This document shows positions 6,222 to 14,889 of a stretch of DNA of 19,677 bases, piece after piece (position 1 is the stretch's first letter; the number at the start of each line of letters is the position of its first letter). Origin of the DNA: Chloroflexota bacterium (GTDB lineage Bacteria; Chloroflexota; Anaerolineae; CG2-30-64-16); assembly GCA_029555885.1 (NCBI GenBank), contig JAKPQT010000447.1:1-19677 (forward strand), given 5' to 3'. The position numbers were made by a program, and so were the translations under genes. The notes under the pieces were generated by a model that worked only from the letters and a program-made list of their open reading frames with translations, searched no databases and was not told where the DNA came from.

Positions 6222-6905
6222 TCAATCGTTGCGGCGGCCCAAGAGGGTCACGTAGTACAGCAAGGTTGCCAACGTCTGCGCGAGCGCCGCGACATAGGTG
6301 AGCGCGGCAGCGTCCAGCACAGCCTTCGCGCCCTGGAGCTCGCGTCCGTCAGTCAACTGGTAGGTCTGCAAGAGATTCAGCGCCCGCCGGCTGGCGTTGA
6401 ATTCCACCGGCAGGGTCACGAGGGCGAATATCGCACTCGCCGCGAAGAAGGCGACGCCGAGCCACGCCAGGCTCAGCATATTGAACAGGAAGCCGATCAG
6501 GAACAGGATCGGCGCCACCCAGGCGCTGACCTGGACCGCCGGCACGATGGCGCTGCGCAGCTTGAGCGGCGTGTAACCCTGGTTGTCCTGGAGCGCGTGG
6601 CCGATTTCGTGCGCGACGATCGCCAGCGCAGCCACGCTCGGCTGCTGCGCGACGCCGGCCGACAGCCGCAGCGTCTTGGTGCGCGGATCGTAATGATCGG
6701 TCAGTTGGCCGGGCGTGCCTTCCACACTGACGCCGCTCAAACCTTCACCGGGCAGGATCATGCGCGCGGCTTGCAGGCCGGTGATGCCCCGCTCGTTGGC
6801 GACGCGCGTATAGGTCGCATAGGCCCGCTTCACCTTGAACTGAGCATAGAATGCCAGCAGCAGCGCCGGAGCCATGAAGACCAGATACATAGGATCAAAA
6901 ACCAT
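6222..6905 (-). CDS. YugP-like membrane zinc metallopeptidase
   Basis: This 227-residue protein matches the YugP family of neutral zinc metallopeptidases. Residues 5-21 form a membrane segment, followed by a soluble stretch (DPRTKTLRLSAGVA, 73-86) and the zinc motif HEIGH at 99-103 (Glu100 catalytic). Two or three membrane helices come next (about 120-165), then VEFNASRRAL (167-176), whose Glu168 is the likely third ligand, and a final helix. The family length is about 225-235, so this is complete. An extended -10 (TGATATAAT) lies about 60 bases upstream of the ATG. The HtrA-like lipoprotein follows after 22 bases, suggesting a joint role in membrane protein quality control. The biological substrate of YugP proteins is not known. 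Confidence 0.9.
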   Translation of the reverse strand: MVFDPMYLVFMAPALLLAFYAQFKVKRAYATYTRVANERGITGLQAARMILPGEGLSGVSVEGTPGQLTDHYDPRTKTLRLSAGVAQQPSVAALAIVAHEIGHALQDNQGYTPLKLRSAIVPAVQVSAWVAPILFLIGFLFNMLSLAWLGVAFFAASAIFALVTLPVEFNASRRALNLLQTYQLTDGRELQGAKAVLDAAALTYVAALAQTLATLLYYVTLLGRRND

Positions 6906-6965
6906 CGAGACTTATCCTGTTCTGGCCCTGTCTGGGCCTACAAAAAGCCACTTATCGTTGGGTCG

Positions 6966-6974
6966 ATTATATCA
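6966..6974 (-). promoter_or_regulatory. Extended -10 promoter for the YugP/HtrA pair
   Basis: On the minus strand TGATATAAT (6974-6966) is a perfect extended -10. I see no good -35 at 16-18 bases. The predicted start near 6959 leaves a leader of about 54 bases before ATG 6905. Confidence 0.6.
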
Positions 6975-7031
6975 TAACAAGCCAAACCGGCTGTTACCGC
7001 ACCGACAATTGCCCTTACGCCTCACCCGCCG

Positions 7032-7065
7032 GCCCCCTCTCCCATGCAAGTAAGGGAGAGGGGGC
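7032..7065. terminator. 12-bp hairpin downstream of dnaK
   Basis: GCCCCCTCTCCC (7032-7043) pairs with GGGAGAGGGGGC (7054-7065) around a 10-base loop, ten bases past the dnaK stop. There is no T-tract. The CTCTCCC..GGGAGAG pattern, preceded by CCTCACCC (7020-7027), is typical of repeats scattered in many bacterial genomes, so it may be both a repeat copy and the dnaK 3' end. Confidence 0.45.
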
Positions 7066-7074
7066 ATATAGAGG

Positions 7075-8973
7075 TTACACCTGGCGGAACTCGCCTTCCA
7101 CGACATCGTCCTCCGCCGCAGAACGCTGCTCGCCGGGCTGGCCGTGGCCGTTGCCCGAAGGGGCCTGACTGTAGGCTGCCTGCGCCATGCGCGAGCTGGC
7201 TTCCTGCAGGCGGTTCATCGCGTCGCGGATGGCCGTCACGTCCTCGCCCTGCGCGGCCTTGCGCAGGTCTGCGATGAGCTGTTCGATGGCCCGCCGGTCG
7301 TTCGGGTTCAGACGATTGCCCTCCGGCAGATCCCGCAGGCTCTTCTCGGTGACGTAAGCCATCTGGTCCGCCTGGTTGCGCGCCTCGATCAGTTCCTTGC
7401 GCCGCTGGTCCGCGGCCTTGTTGATCTCCGCCTGCCGCACCATGCGCTCGACATCTTCCTTGTTCAGGTTGGTCGACGCGGTGACGGTAATCGCCTGCGC
7501 CTTGCCAGTGGCCTTGTCCTGGGCGCTCACGTTCAGGATGCCGTTGGCGTCGATATCAAAGGTGACCTCGACCTGCGGCATGCCGCGCGGCGCCGGCGGG
7601 ATGCCCTCCAGGTTGAACTGGCCGAGCGACATGTTGTCCGCCGCCAGGGGCCGCTCGCCCTGCAGGACATGGATGGTCACAGCCGACTGGTTATCTTCCG
7701 CCGTGCTGAACACCTGGCTCTTCTTGACCGGGATGGTCGTGTTGCGCTCAATGATGGGCGTCATCACCCCGCCGAGCGTCTCCACGCCCAGGGTCAGCGG
7801 CGTCACGTCCAGCAGCAGCACGTCCTTTACGTCGCCGGAAAGCACGCCGCCCTGCAGCGCCGCGCCGATGGCGACGACCTCATCCGGGTTCACCCCGCGA
7901 TTCGGCTCCTTGCCGCCCGTCAGCTTGCGCACGAGTTCCTGCACCATCGGCATCCGGGTGGAGCCGCCGACCAGGACCACCTCATCGATATCCGTCGCCT
8001 TCAGTTTCGCATCCCGCAGCGCCTGCTCGAAGGGCGGGCGGCAGCGGCTTAGCAGGTCCTCGGTCAACTGCTCGAACTTCGCGCGGGTCAGCTTCATCTG
8101 CAGGTGCTTCGGCCCGGTCGCGTCTGCGGTGATGAACGGCAGGTTCAACTCCGTCTCCATGACCGTCGAAAGCTCGACCTTGGCCTTCTCCGCGGCTTCC
8201 TTGAGCCGCTGGAGCGCCTGCCGGTCGTTGCGCAGGTCCACGCCGTTCTCCCGCTTGAATTCGTCCGCGATATAGTCCACGACCCGCTGGTCCCAGTCGT
8301 CGCCGCCCAGGTGCGTGTCGCCGTTCGTCGCCTTGACTTCGACTACGCCATCCCCCACTTCCAGGATAGAGACGTCGAACGTGCCGCCGCCCAGGTCGAA
8401 GACCAGGATGGTCTCGCTCGACTTCTTGTCCAGCCCGTAGGCCAGGGCCGCGGCGGTCGGCTCGTTGATGATGCGCAGCACGTCGAGACCCGCGATCCGG
8501 CCCGCATCCTTGGTGGCCTGCCGCTGGCTGTCGTTGAAATATGCCGGGACGGTGATGACTGCCTGTGAGACCGGCTCGCCCAGGTAAGCTTCGGCATCCG
8601 CCTTCAGCTTGCCCAGGATCATCGCAGAAATCTCCTGCGGCGTGTATTCCTTGCCGTTCACGGGGATACGCACGCGCGCATCGCCGGCCTTGCCTTCTAC
8701 TACTTTGTAGGGCACAGACTCGCGTTCGCTGGCCGTTTCATCGTACCGCCGGCCCATGAACCGCTTGATCGAAAAGACCGTGTTTTCCGGGTTGACAACT
8801 GCCTGGCGTTTCGCGGTCTGGCCAACCAGTCGCTCGCCGTTCTTGGTGAACGCGACGACGGAGGGCGCGAGACGGCTGCCTTCAGCGGTTGGAATCACCA
8901 CCGGATCGCCGCCTTCAACCACGGCAATCACGCTGTTGGTTGTACCCAGGTCAATACCCACTACTTTACTCAT
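7075..8973 (-). CDS. dnaK: Hsp70 chaperone DnaK
   Basis: This ATP-driven chaperone binds exposed hydrophobic segments of client proteins. The 632 residues start at ATG 8973, eight bases after GAGGAG; a GTG nine bases further upstream would overlap that site. The nucleotide-binding domain shows [10 protein letters not shown] (6-15), DLGGGTFD (193-200) and [11 protein letters not shown] (332-342). The interdomain linker [13 protein letters not shown] spans 384-396. The substrate-binding domain and helical lid follow, then a flexible Gly/Gln/Asn tail ending [11 protein letters not shown], like the acidic bacterial DnaK C-terminus. It stands alone: grpE and dnaJ are not adjacent, and I find no CIRCE element (TTAGCACTC-N9-GAGTGCTAA) upstream. 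Confidence 0.98.
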   Translation of the reverse strand: MSKVVGIDLGTTNSVIAVVEGGDPVVIPTAEGSRLAPSVVAFTKNGERLVGQTAKRQAVVNPENTVFSIKRFMGRRYDETASERESVPYKVVEGKAGDARVRIPVNGKEYTPQEISAMILGKLKADAEAYLGEPVSQAVITVPAYFNDSQRQATKDAGRIAGLDVLRIINEPTAAALAYGLDKKSSETILVFDLGGGTFDVSILEVGDGVVEVKATNGDTHLGGDDWDQRVVDYIADEFKRENGVDLRNDRQALQRLKEAAEKAKVELSTVMETELNLPFITADATGPKHLQMKLTRAKFEQLTEDLLSRCRPPFEQALRDAKLKATDIDEVVLVGGSTRMPMVQELVRKLTGGKEPNRGVNPDEVVAIGAALQGGVLSGDVKDVLLLDVTPLTLGVETLGGVMTPIIERNTTIPVKKSQVFSTAEDNQSAVTIHVLQGERPLAADNMSLGQFNLEGIPPAPRGMPQVEVTFDIDANGILNVSAQDKATGKAQAITVTASTNLNKEDVERMVRQAEINKAADQRRKELIEARNQADQMAYVTEKSLRDLPEGNRLNPNDRRAIEQLIADLRKAAQGEDVTAIRDAMNRLQEASSRMAQAAYSQAPSGNGHGQPGEQRSAAEDDVVEGEFRQV

Positions 8974-9055
8974 GTTCTCCACTCCTCGTATAGGCTTTCA
9001 TGTGTGAAGTTTAAGGTTTGCATATTAGATTAGTGTAAGGTGTGCATTAGCGTTC

Positions 9056-9064
9056 TGTTAGAAT
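9056..9064 (+). promoter_or_regulatory. Candidate extended -10 upstream of the DUF5995-like gene
   Basis: TGTTAGAAT (9056-9064) fits an extended -10, with transcription starting near 9071 and a leader of about 90 bases. A second candidate is TTGCCG (9077-9082), 18 bases, TATGCT (9101-9106). The AT-rich 8990-9060 stretch must also hold the dnaK promoter on the other strand; TAATAT (9027-9022, minus) is possible, but I see no -35. Confidence 0.4.
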
Positions 9065-9159
9065 GGCCAGGAGGGGTTGCCGGGGCGGAAGGCTTTGTGT
9101 TATGCTTGTCATCGTCGGGCCCTGCCCGAACGCCAGACGCAAGGATAGGTTACGCGACG

Positions 9160-9843
9160 ATGACCGACTCGACACAGACGCTCACGCGGATGCAGGAATG
9201 TCTCTGCCGGTGGGAGGCGGACGGTGATGCCCGCGCCGTGTTCCTCGGCTGCTATGCGCAGATGACCGCCAACATGGCCGCGGGCATTGCCGCAGGTGAA
9301 TTCCACGATCCGATATGGGTCCAACGCCTGCTGGTGCACTTCGCCGGCTACTATTTCGATGCACTAGATGCCTATGATGCGGGGGGACCTATCTCGCCCG
9401 TGTGGTCCTGTGCGCATGATGCGGCTGACCGCCCCGGCGTTTCCGTCCTGGTGCAGCTTCTCCTGGGGGTCAACGCGCACATCAACTATGACCTGGTGCT
9501 GGCGACGGCAGACGTGCTCGAAGGGGAATGGGCGAGCCTGTCACCGGAGGCGCGCGCGCAGCGGCAGGCCGACTACAACCACGTGAACGAGATTATCGGC
9601 CGCACGATCGATGTGGTGCAGGACGAAATCATCGAGCGCCGCGAGCCGGCCCTGGCGTTGATCGACACACTGCTGGGACCGGTGGATGAGTGGATGGTGC
9701 GGCGAGAAATCACGCGCTGGCGGAGCGCCGTCTGGGAGGAGGCGCTCCGCCGGGTGAGCCTGACGGAGCCGGAAGCGCGTGAACTGCACCGCCAGGCAGT
9801 CGAAGCTGCGGCGCTCCAAACGGCCCGGCGATTGGGCGGGTAG
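9160..9843 (+). CDS. DUF5995-like protein of unknown function
   Basis: This 227-residue soluble protein is mostly helical. The motifs FHDPIWVQRLLVHFAGYYFDAL (about residues 47-68, in two parts) and LLLGVNAHINYDLVLA (about 101-116) match my memory of the DUF5995 family, whose function is unknown. The conserved His/Asn/Asp cluster in NAHINYDL may form an active or metal site; that is inference. I chose ATG 9160 rather than an upstream start at 9040. The upstream stretch is poor in coding character and contains promoter-like sequence, and AGGT lies nine bases before 9160. It is a single-gene unit, divergent from dnaK, ending in a hairpin shared with the convergent mutase gene. Confidence 0.75.
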   Translation: MTDSTQTLTRMQECLCRWEADGDARAVFLGCYAQMTANMAAGIAAGEFHDPIWVQRLLVHFAGYYFDALDAYDAGGPISPVWSCAHDAADRPGVSVLVQLLLGVNAHINYDLVLATADVLEGEWASLSPEARAQRQADYNHVNEIIGRTIDVVQDEIIERREPALALIDTLLGPVDEWMVRREITRWRSAVWEEALRRVSLTEPEARELHRQAVEAAALQTARRLGG

Positions 9844-9870
9844 CTATTTCTCTCCACCCCATCAAAAGCG

Positions 9871-9896
9871 GAGTCCGCATTCTCAAATGCGGACTC
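9871..9896. terminator. Bidirectional terminator between convergent genes
   Basis: GAGTCCGCATT (9871-9881) pairs with AATGCGGACTC (9886-9896) around CTCA, 11 perfect pairs. On the minus strand it is followed by CGCTTTTGA and on the plus strand by ATTTGCC. It lies 28 bases past one stop codon and 21 past the other. Confidence 0.7.
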
Positions 9897-9917
9897 ATTT
9901 GCCAGCGACTTGTACCC

Positions 9918-11381
9918 CTACACCTTTGCGCCATTAGCCAGATGGCTGCCCTCTTCCAGCAGCGCGTTGACCGTCTCCAGGGAATGTGCCTCGGCGTACA
10001 CGCGCAACACCGGCTCAGTGCCGGATGGCCGGATGAGCAGCCAGCTATCGTCGCGCATCAGATACTTGACGCCATCGCGCGTATTAATAGAAGCCAGAGG
10101 CAGCCCAGCGAGCTGCGCCGGCGCACGCTCCACAAGCTGCGCCACGAGCGCCTTCTTATTGAAGGGCTTCACGTGAAAGTCGTGGCGCGCGTACTCGAAC
10201 GTCCCGACCTCGGCCATCACGTCGGCCAGCATCTGCTCAGGCGACTTGCCATAATGAGCGACCATCTCCGCCATCAGCAGGCCCATCAGCACGCCGTCGC
10301 CCTCCGGGATGTGGCCCTTGATGCTGATGCCGCCGGATTCCTCGCCGCCGATCAGCACATCCTCGGTAAGCATCAAATCACCGATATAATTGAAGCCTAC
10401 CGGCGTCTCGTGCAGCGGCAGGCCATAGCGCGCCGCCAATCGGTTGAGCATCTGCGTGGTTGACACGGTCTTGACCACCGCGCCCGCCAGGCCGCGCTTC
10501 TCGACCAGGTAGCGCAGCGCCAGCGTCATGATGCAGTGCGGGTCGATGAACCGGCCCGTCGGCCCGACTGCGCCGATGCGGTCTGCATCGCCGTCCGTTG
10601 CCAGCCCCAGGTGATAGCCCTCCGCAGGCGTCAATTCCATCAGCGGCTTGAGATGCTTCGCAATCGGTTCGGGATGGATGCCGTTGAAGCCGGGGTTCAT
10701 CTCCCCGCGGATTTCCATCACCTGCGCGCCCGCGGCTTCGAGCAGATTGCGGAGATACCCGCGGCCCGTGCCATACATCGCATCCACCACGACCGAGAGC
10801 CCCGCCCGACCAATCACGTCGAAGTCGATCAGTGTGCGCAGATGGTCGGCATAGGCCGGGAAGGGGTCGAAGCGGTGCACCAAGTCCTGTGCCTGCGCGT
10901 CTTCCAGCGGCAGGATGACCGGCTCGCGGCCCGCGGCCAGATTCGCAGACAGCCGGGCCTCCACGCGATCCGTGTCCGCGGTCGTGGCGCTGCCGCCGTA
11001 GCGCGATTTCAGCTTGATGCCGTTGTAGCGCGGCGGATTGTGGCTGGCGGTAATCATCACGCCGCCGATGGCCTGCACCTGGGGAATCGCGTACGAGACG
11101 GCCGGTGTCGGCGCATCCGCGCGGGCCAGCGCGACCCGCAGCCCGTTGCCCGCGAGCACCTCGCTGACGGCAATGGCATATCGGTCGGAAAGGAAACGGG
11201 TGTCGAAGCCCACGACTGCCAGCGGGGCACGTTCGTCCCCTGTCGGGTGTGCAGCCGCCTCGCGGGCGGCGTTTTCAAGCAACACCTCGGCGATGGCCTG
11301 CGCCACATGGCGCACATTCGCAAAGGTGAATTCATCGCTGATAACGGCGCGCCAGCCGTCTGTGCCGAACTTGATCGTCAT
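9918..11381 (-). CDS. Phosphoglucomutase/phosphomannomutase (alpha-D-phosphohexomutase)
   Basis: This 487-residue enzyme interconverts hexose 1- and 6-phosphates for nucleotide-sugar supply. All four family motifs are intact: the phosphoserine loop [13 protein letters not shown] (111-123, Ser113), the metal loop DGDADR (263-268), the sugar-binding loop GGEESGGIS (345-353) and the phosphate-binding loop RPSGTEP (451-457). The start ATG at 11381 overlaps the TGA of the upstream nucleotidyltransferase fusion as ATGA, so translation is coupled. A further upstream start at 11420 would run deep into that gene. The product feeds sugar 1-phosphate to the upstream enzyme. Preference for glucose or mannose cannot be decided from these motifs. 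Confidence 0.93.
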   Translation of the reverse strand: MTIKFGTDGWRAVISDEFTFANVRHVAQAIAEVLLENAAREAAAHPTGDERAPLAVVGFDTRFLSDRYAIAVSEVLAGNGLRVALARADAPTPAVSYAIPQVQAIGGVMITASHNPPRYNGIKLKSRYGGSATTADTDRVEARLSANLAAGREPVILPLEDAQAQDLVHRFDPFPAYADHLRTLIDFDVIGRAGLSVVVDAMYGTGRGYLRNLLEAAGAQVMEIRGEMNPGFNGIHPEPIAKHLKPLMELTPAEGYHLGLATDGDADRIGAVGPTGRFIDPHCIMTLALRYLVEKRGLAGAVVKTVSTTQMLNRLAARYGLPLHETPVGFNYIGDLMLTEDVLIGGEESGGISIKGHIPEGDGVLMGLLMAEMVAHYGKSPEQMLADVMAEVGTFEYARHDFHVKPFNKKALVAQLVERAPAQLAGLPLASINTRDGVKYLMRDDSWLLIRPSGTEPVLRVYAEAHSLETVNALLEEGSHLANGAKV

Positions 11382-13924
11382 ATACTCTCTTTGTCCTGAC
11401 TTTCCGAATCTTTGATGCACCGGCCCCTAACGAAGCGGTGTACGATGCCGCCATAGTCGGCGATCAGCTCCTGCGCAGCAGCCATGCTCCTGGCTTCCGC
11501 GACCAGGTGAAACTTGGATGTGTCGCCGTCCGGACGGATGAGCACCCACTCGTTGTCGTTGAGGTAAATCTTGATGCCGTCGAGTGTTTCATGGCGCAGT
11601 CGCGAGAGCTGTTCGATCAGGCAACGCATGACCGTGCCCTTGGTCTCCCAATCACCCTCGACGTCACCTCGCGCCATGTAGAACGGCGGTAAATCCGCAA
11701 TGACCTGTGAAAGCCGGGTTTCCTGGCGGGCCAGCAGTTCGAGCAGCTTGCCAAGTGCGAACAGGCCGTCGATGGCAGGGTGCAGACGGGGAAAGACGAA
11801 GCATCCGCCCCCATCCCCGGCCATCAGAACACTGCCTTCTGCCGCACCCTGCATGAGCGCCTGCAGGTCCACCGCACAACGCCGGACGTGGCCGCCGTAT
11901 TGCTCCGCCAGCCGCTCGAAAATCAGGGGCTGGTCGACTGTCACGACAATGGTGCTGCCGGGATATGTGCGAAACACCAACGCGGCCATCGCCGCGCACA
12001 TGATCTCGTCCGGGACGCTCGTGCCCGTGTCATCCACCACGAAGAGCCGCTCGCCGCCCACGTCTAGCCGGGCGCCCAGGCTGAGATTATCGAGGACGCG
12101 GCTGATGCGCGCAAGTTGCGTGCGTCCGGCGCGAAATTCCTCCTGCGACAGAGAGACCCGTCCGGCGTCGATGCGTGCGTTCAGCGGCAGCACTTCCACC
12201 TGTAGCTTGTCCAGCAGGTCAGGCAGGACATCCACCGCCGGCGAATAGGCATAGTCCACGACGACCTTGAAACGCGCCGCGCGGATGGCATCGGCGTCCA
12301 GCGATTCCAGGTAGCCGCGCGCATACACCTCACCCGCATCCTGCGTATACTCGATGTTGCCGATGTCCTCCAGGTAGGCGCGGCGGTAATCCTCGCGGAA
12401 GAAGACGCGCTCGACCACCCGCTCCTGCTCGCGCGTCAGGTTCAGGCCATTGCCGCCCATGAAGCGGATATCCACCACACGGGGGTCATAGGGCGACAGG
12501 CGCACATGCACGCCGCCCGCAGCGCCGACCGCGCGCGTGTAGTAACGCGCGACTGGAATCGGCAGGGTGCGCAGGTCGATAACATTGTTGCCGGCGGAGG
12601 GCAGGCCGGAAACCAGCGCCCGCTTGATCATGCGCGAGCTGCGGTGCGGGTCGCGGTTGATGGTCACCCGGCTGCCCTTCGGCAGGACCGAGCCGAACGC
12701 GGCACCGAGCCGCGCCACGAATTCCGGCGTCAGGTCCACGTTGACGACGCCGGTGACGCCGTAGCGGCTGAAGAGAACCCGCCGGCCCTGCGCGCCCCAG
12801 ATGAGGCTGTGCGATACCATTGCGCCGTTGTCGATGTTCTTGCCCGGCCAGATTTTGACACCCGGCTGGACCAGGGCATCCTCACCGATGACTGTGCCAT
12901 CACCGATGACGGCGCCTTCGAACACCACAGCCCGTTCCTTGATGCTGCACTGGCGCCCGACGACCGCGCCGTGCAGCATCACGCCCTCGCCAATATAGCA
13001 GTTGCGCCAAACGATGCTGTGCTGCACGCGCGCCTGATTATCGAGGATCGTGTAGTCGCGGATGACGCTCGGCCCGTGAATCACGACACCGGGCTTGATC
13101 TTGACTTCCTGGCCCAGGTAAATGGGGCCAAAAAGCTGCGCGTTCGGGGCAACCTCGACCGCGCCGCCCGACCAGATGCCCGGCCCGATGCGCTCACCGA
13201 GCTGCCCCAGGTCTAACGCCCCGGTGAGCAGGTCGCTGTTCGCACGATGATACTCGCGCAGCGTGCCGATATCACACCAGTAACCTTCACCGACCCACCC
13301 GTAGAAGGGCTCGCTGCGCGTCAACATGCCGGGAAAGATATCCTGGCTCCAGTCCAGCCGCGTGTTTTCCGGCATGCGCGCCATGACCTGGGGTTCTACA
13401 ACGTAGATGCCGGTGTTGACCGTGTCGGATGTGACGCCGCCCCAGCTCGGCTTCTCGGCAAACTGGGCGATACGGCCGTCCGAGCGGACGTTGATGACGC
13501 CGTACTCCAGGGGGTCCGGCACGTGCGTCAGCGCCATCGTGAAGTGGGAGCGCCGCGCCCGGTGGAAGTCCACCATCGCGGTCAGGTCCAGGTCGGTCAA
13601 CGCGTCGCCGCTGATGACGAGGATGGGTTCGTCCTTGAAGAGGAACTCCCCGTGCTTGACGCTGCCGGCAGTTCCGAGCGGTGCTTCTTCGATGACATAC
13701 TCGATGTTCAGGCCCAGGGACTTGCCGTCGCCGTAGTAATCCTGAATCTGTCCGGCCATGTACTGCAATGTCATCACGATATCGGTGAAGCCATGCCGCT
13801 TGAGGAGCTCCAGGATGTGACTGAGCACGGGACGATTAACGACCGGCAACATGGGCTTGGGCCGCACCAACGTGAGTGGCCTCAAACGCGAACCTTCACC
13901 GCCCGCCATCACAACGGCTTTCAT
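11378..13924 (-). CDS. NDP-sugar pyrophosphorylase fused to a degenerate phosphohexomutase
   Basis: This 848-residue three-part protein starts at ATG 13924, eight bases after GAGG. Residues 1-235 are a nucleotidyltransferase with [13 protein letters not shown] (6-18), RPKPMLPV (21-28) and [10 protein letters not shown] (81-90); such enzymes make GDP-mannose, ADP- or UDP-glucose. Residues about 245-380 are a left-handed beta-helix of hexapeptide repeats. Residues about 390-835 have a phosphohexomutase fold, but the motifs are eroded. VRLSPYDP (474-481) stands where TASHNPP is normal (Ser477 kept), DVGGER (621-626) replaces DGDADR, GDGGG (703-707) replaces GEESG, and RPDGDTSKF (797-805) replaces RPSGTEP. 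The third part is therefore unlikely to be a working mutase and may be regulatory or structural. Related fusions are annotated as mannose-1-phosphate guanylyltransferase. An intact mutase is translationally coupled downstream. Confidence 0.9.
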   Translation of the reverse strand: MKAVVMAGGEGSRLRPLTLVRPKPMLPVVNRPVLSHILELLKRHGFTDIVMTLQYMAGQIQDYYGDGKSLGLNIEYVIEEAPLGTAGSVKHGEFLFKDEPILVISGDALTDLDLTAMVDFHRARRSHFTMALTHVPDPLEYGVINVRSDGRIAQFAEKPSWGGVTSDTVNTGIYVVEPQVMARMPENTRLDWSQDIFPGMLTRSEPFYGWVGEGYWCDIGTLREYHRANSDLLTGALDLGQLGERIGPGIWSGGAVEVAPNAQLFGPIYLGQEVKIKPGVVIHGPSVIRDYTILDNQARVQHSIVWRNCYIGEGVMLHGAVVGRQCSIKERAVVFEGAVIGDGTVIGEDALVQPGVKIWPGKNIDNGAMVSHSLIWGAQGRRVLFSRYGVTGVVNVDLTPEFVARLGAAFGSVLPKGSRVTINRDPHRSSRMIKRALVSGLPSAGNNVIDLRTLPIPVARYYTRAVGAAGGVHVRLSPYDPRVVDIRFMGGNGLNLTREQERVVERVFFREDYRRAYLEDIGNIEYTQDAGEVYARGYLESLDADAIRAARFKVVVDYAYSPAVDVLPDLLDKLQVEVLPLNARIDAGRVSLSQEEFRAGRTQLARISRVLDNLSLGARLDVGGERLFVVDDTGTSVPDEIMCAAMAALVFRTYPGSTIVVTVDQPLIFERLAEQYGGHVRRCAVDLQALMQGAAEGSVLMAGDGGGCFVFPRLHPAIDGLFALGKLLELLARQETRLSQVIADLPPFYMARGDVEGDWETKGTVMRCLIEQLSRLRHETLDGIKIYLNDNEWVLIRPDGDTSKFHLVAEARSMAAAQELIADYGGIVHRFVRGRCIKDSESQDKESI

Positions 13925-13978
13925 AGACACATCCTCAGTAGCAAGTCAGATGACATCGACAGACCGGTTGACCGCGGC

Positions 13979-14008
13979 ATTATACCGCAATCGACACAGA
14001 CGCCACAA
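13979..14008 (-). promoter_or_regulatory. Promoter for the sugar-nucleotide operon
   Basis: On the minus strand TTGTGG (14008-14003), an 18-base spacer and a perfect TATAAT (13984-13979) predict a start near 13972, about 48 bases before ATG 13924. It is divergent from the mutS2 promoter. Confidence 0.6.
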
Positions 14009-14047
14009 TGACGCGTCGGGCATTCCTTTTTCGCGCGTGGCCCGCTG

Positions 14048-14056
14048 TGCTATACT
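14048..14056 (+). promoter_or_regulatory. Extended -10 of mutS2, probably leaderless
   Basis: TGCTATACT (14048-14056) is an extended -10, overlapped by a second TATACT (14056-14061). The ATG is at 14065 and no Shine-Dalgarno precedes it, so transcription should begin within about two bases of the start codon. Confidence 0.55.
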
Positions 14057-14064
14057 ATACTTCT

Positions 14065-14889
14065 ATGGACCAAAGGACACTACGCATCCTCGAATTCGAC
14101 AAAATCCGGGCCCGGCTGGCAGACCAGACCTCGTTTTCGCTCGGCCGCGAGCGCGCGCTCGCGCTCCAGCCGACCGATGACATCCGCGAGGCGCAGACCT
14201 GGCAGGCCGAGACGCGCGAGGCGCGCCGCCTGCTGGACGAGAAAAGCGACGTCCACCTGGGCGGCGTCCATGACCTCCGGCCGCTGGCAGAGCAGGCCAC
14301 GCGGGGCAGCACGCTGCTGCCGCCGGACCTGCTCAACATCCGCAGCACGCTGACCCGCGCGCGGACGATCCAGCGACTCCTGGCGCGGCTCAACGAGCAG
14401 TTTCCGCAGATTGCCGACATCGCAGGACGCATCTCGGTGCCCGGGGACCTGATCGACGAAATCGTACGCTGCATCGACGAGCGCGGGGAAGTCATGGACT
14501 CGGCCAGCGACGCGCTGCTGCGCATCCGCCGCAAGATGCGCGAGGCGCATGCGCGGCTCATGGAGCGGCTCCAGCGCATCGTCACTACCTCGACCAACGC
14601 GCAGTTCCTCCAGGAAGCGATCGTCACACAGCGCCAGGGACGTTATGTCATCCCGTTGCGAGCCGAGTTCAAGGGACGCATCCCCGGCCTGGTCCACGAC
14701 CAATCCGGCAGCGGCGCCACCCTCTTCATCGAGCCGCTGGCCGTGGTCGACCTGAACAACCGCTGGCGCGAGGCGCAGCTCGCTGAGGAGGAGGAGGTCC
14801 ACCGCATCCTCGCGGCCCTGACCGGCTGGTCGCGGCCGATGCCGGCCCGATCGTGCGCACGGTCGAGGCGCTGGGCGACCTCGACCTGA
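14065..14889 (+). CDS. mutS2: MutS2, N-terminal fragment (frame lost at 14826/14827)
   Basis: MutS2 is a DNA-structure-binding ATPase/nuclease that acts in suppression of recombination or in ribosome rescue, depending on species. This part starts MDQRTLRILEFDKIRARLA, typical of the family start, and carries the helical core with QGRYVIPLRAEFKGRIPGLVHDQSGSGATLFIEP (about 192-225, in pieces). Residues 1-254 read correctly up to GGC at 14824-14826. After that the frame yields 20 unrelated residues and a stop at 14887-14889. Restoring one base (CTG for TG at 14827) continues the family sequence LVAADAGPIVRTVEALGDLD in the frame of the next entry. The start at 14065 is preferred to 14008 because of the leaderless promoter and the family N-terminus. 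Confidence 0.9.
   Translation: MDQRTLRILEFDKIRARLADQTSFSLGRERALALQPTDDIREAQTWQAETREARRLLDEKSDVHLGGVHDLRPLAEQATRGSTLLPPDLLNIRSTLTRARTIQRLLARLNEQFPQIADIAGRISVPGDLIDEIVRCIDERGEVMDSASDALLRIRRKMREAHARLMERLQRIVTTSTNAQFLQEAIVTQRQGRYVIPLRAEFKGRIPGLVHDQSGSGATLFIEPLAVVDLNNRWREAQLAEEEEVHRILAALTGWSRPMPARSCARSRRWATST
14826..14827 (+). other. Single-base deletion frameshift in mutS2
   Basis: Reading ACC GGC then TGG TCG CGG breaks the protein, whereas ACC GGC (C)TG GTC GCG GCC GAT restores it. Exactly one base is missing, within a GGCC-like context. Both sides keep full family sequence, so the lesion is a recent mutation or a sequencing or assembly error. Confidence 0.85.

Noticed and set aside
8974..8982. 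GTG start three codons upstream of the chosen dnaK start
   Set aside because: It would overlap the Shine-Dalgarno; [10 protein letters not shown] is the standard DnaK N-terminus.
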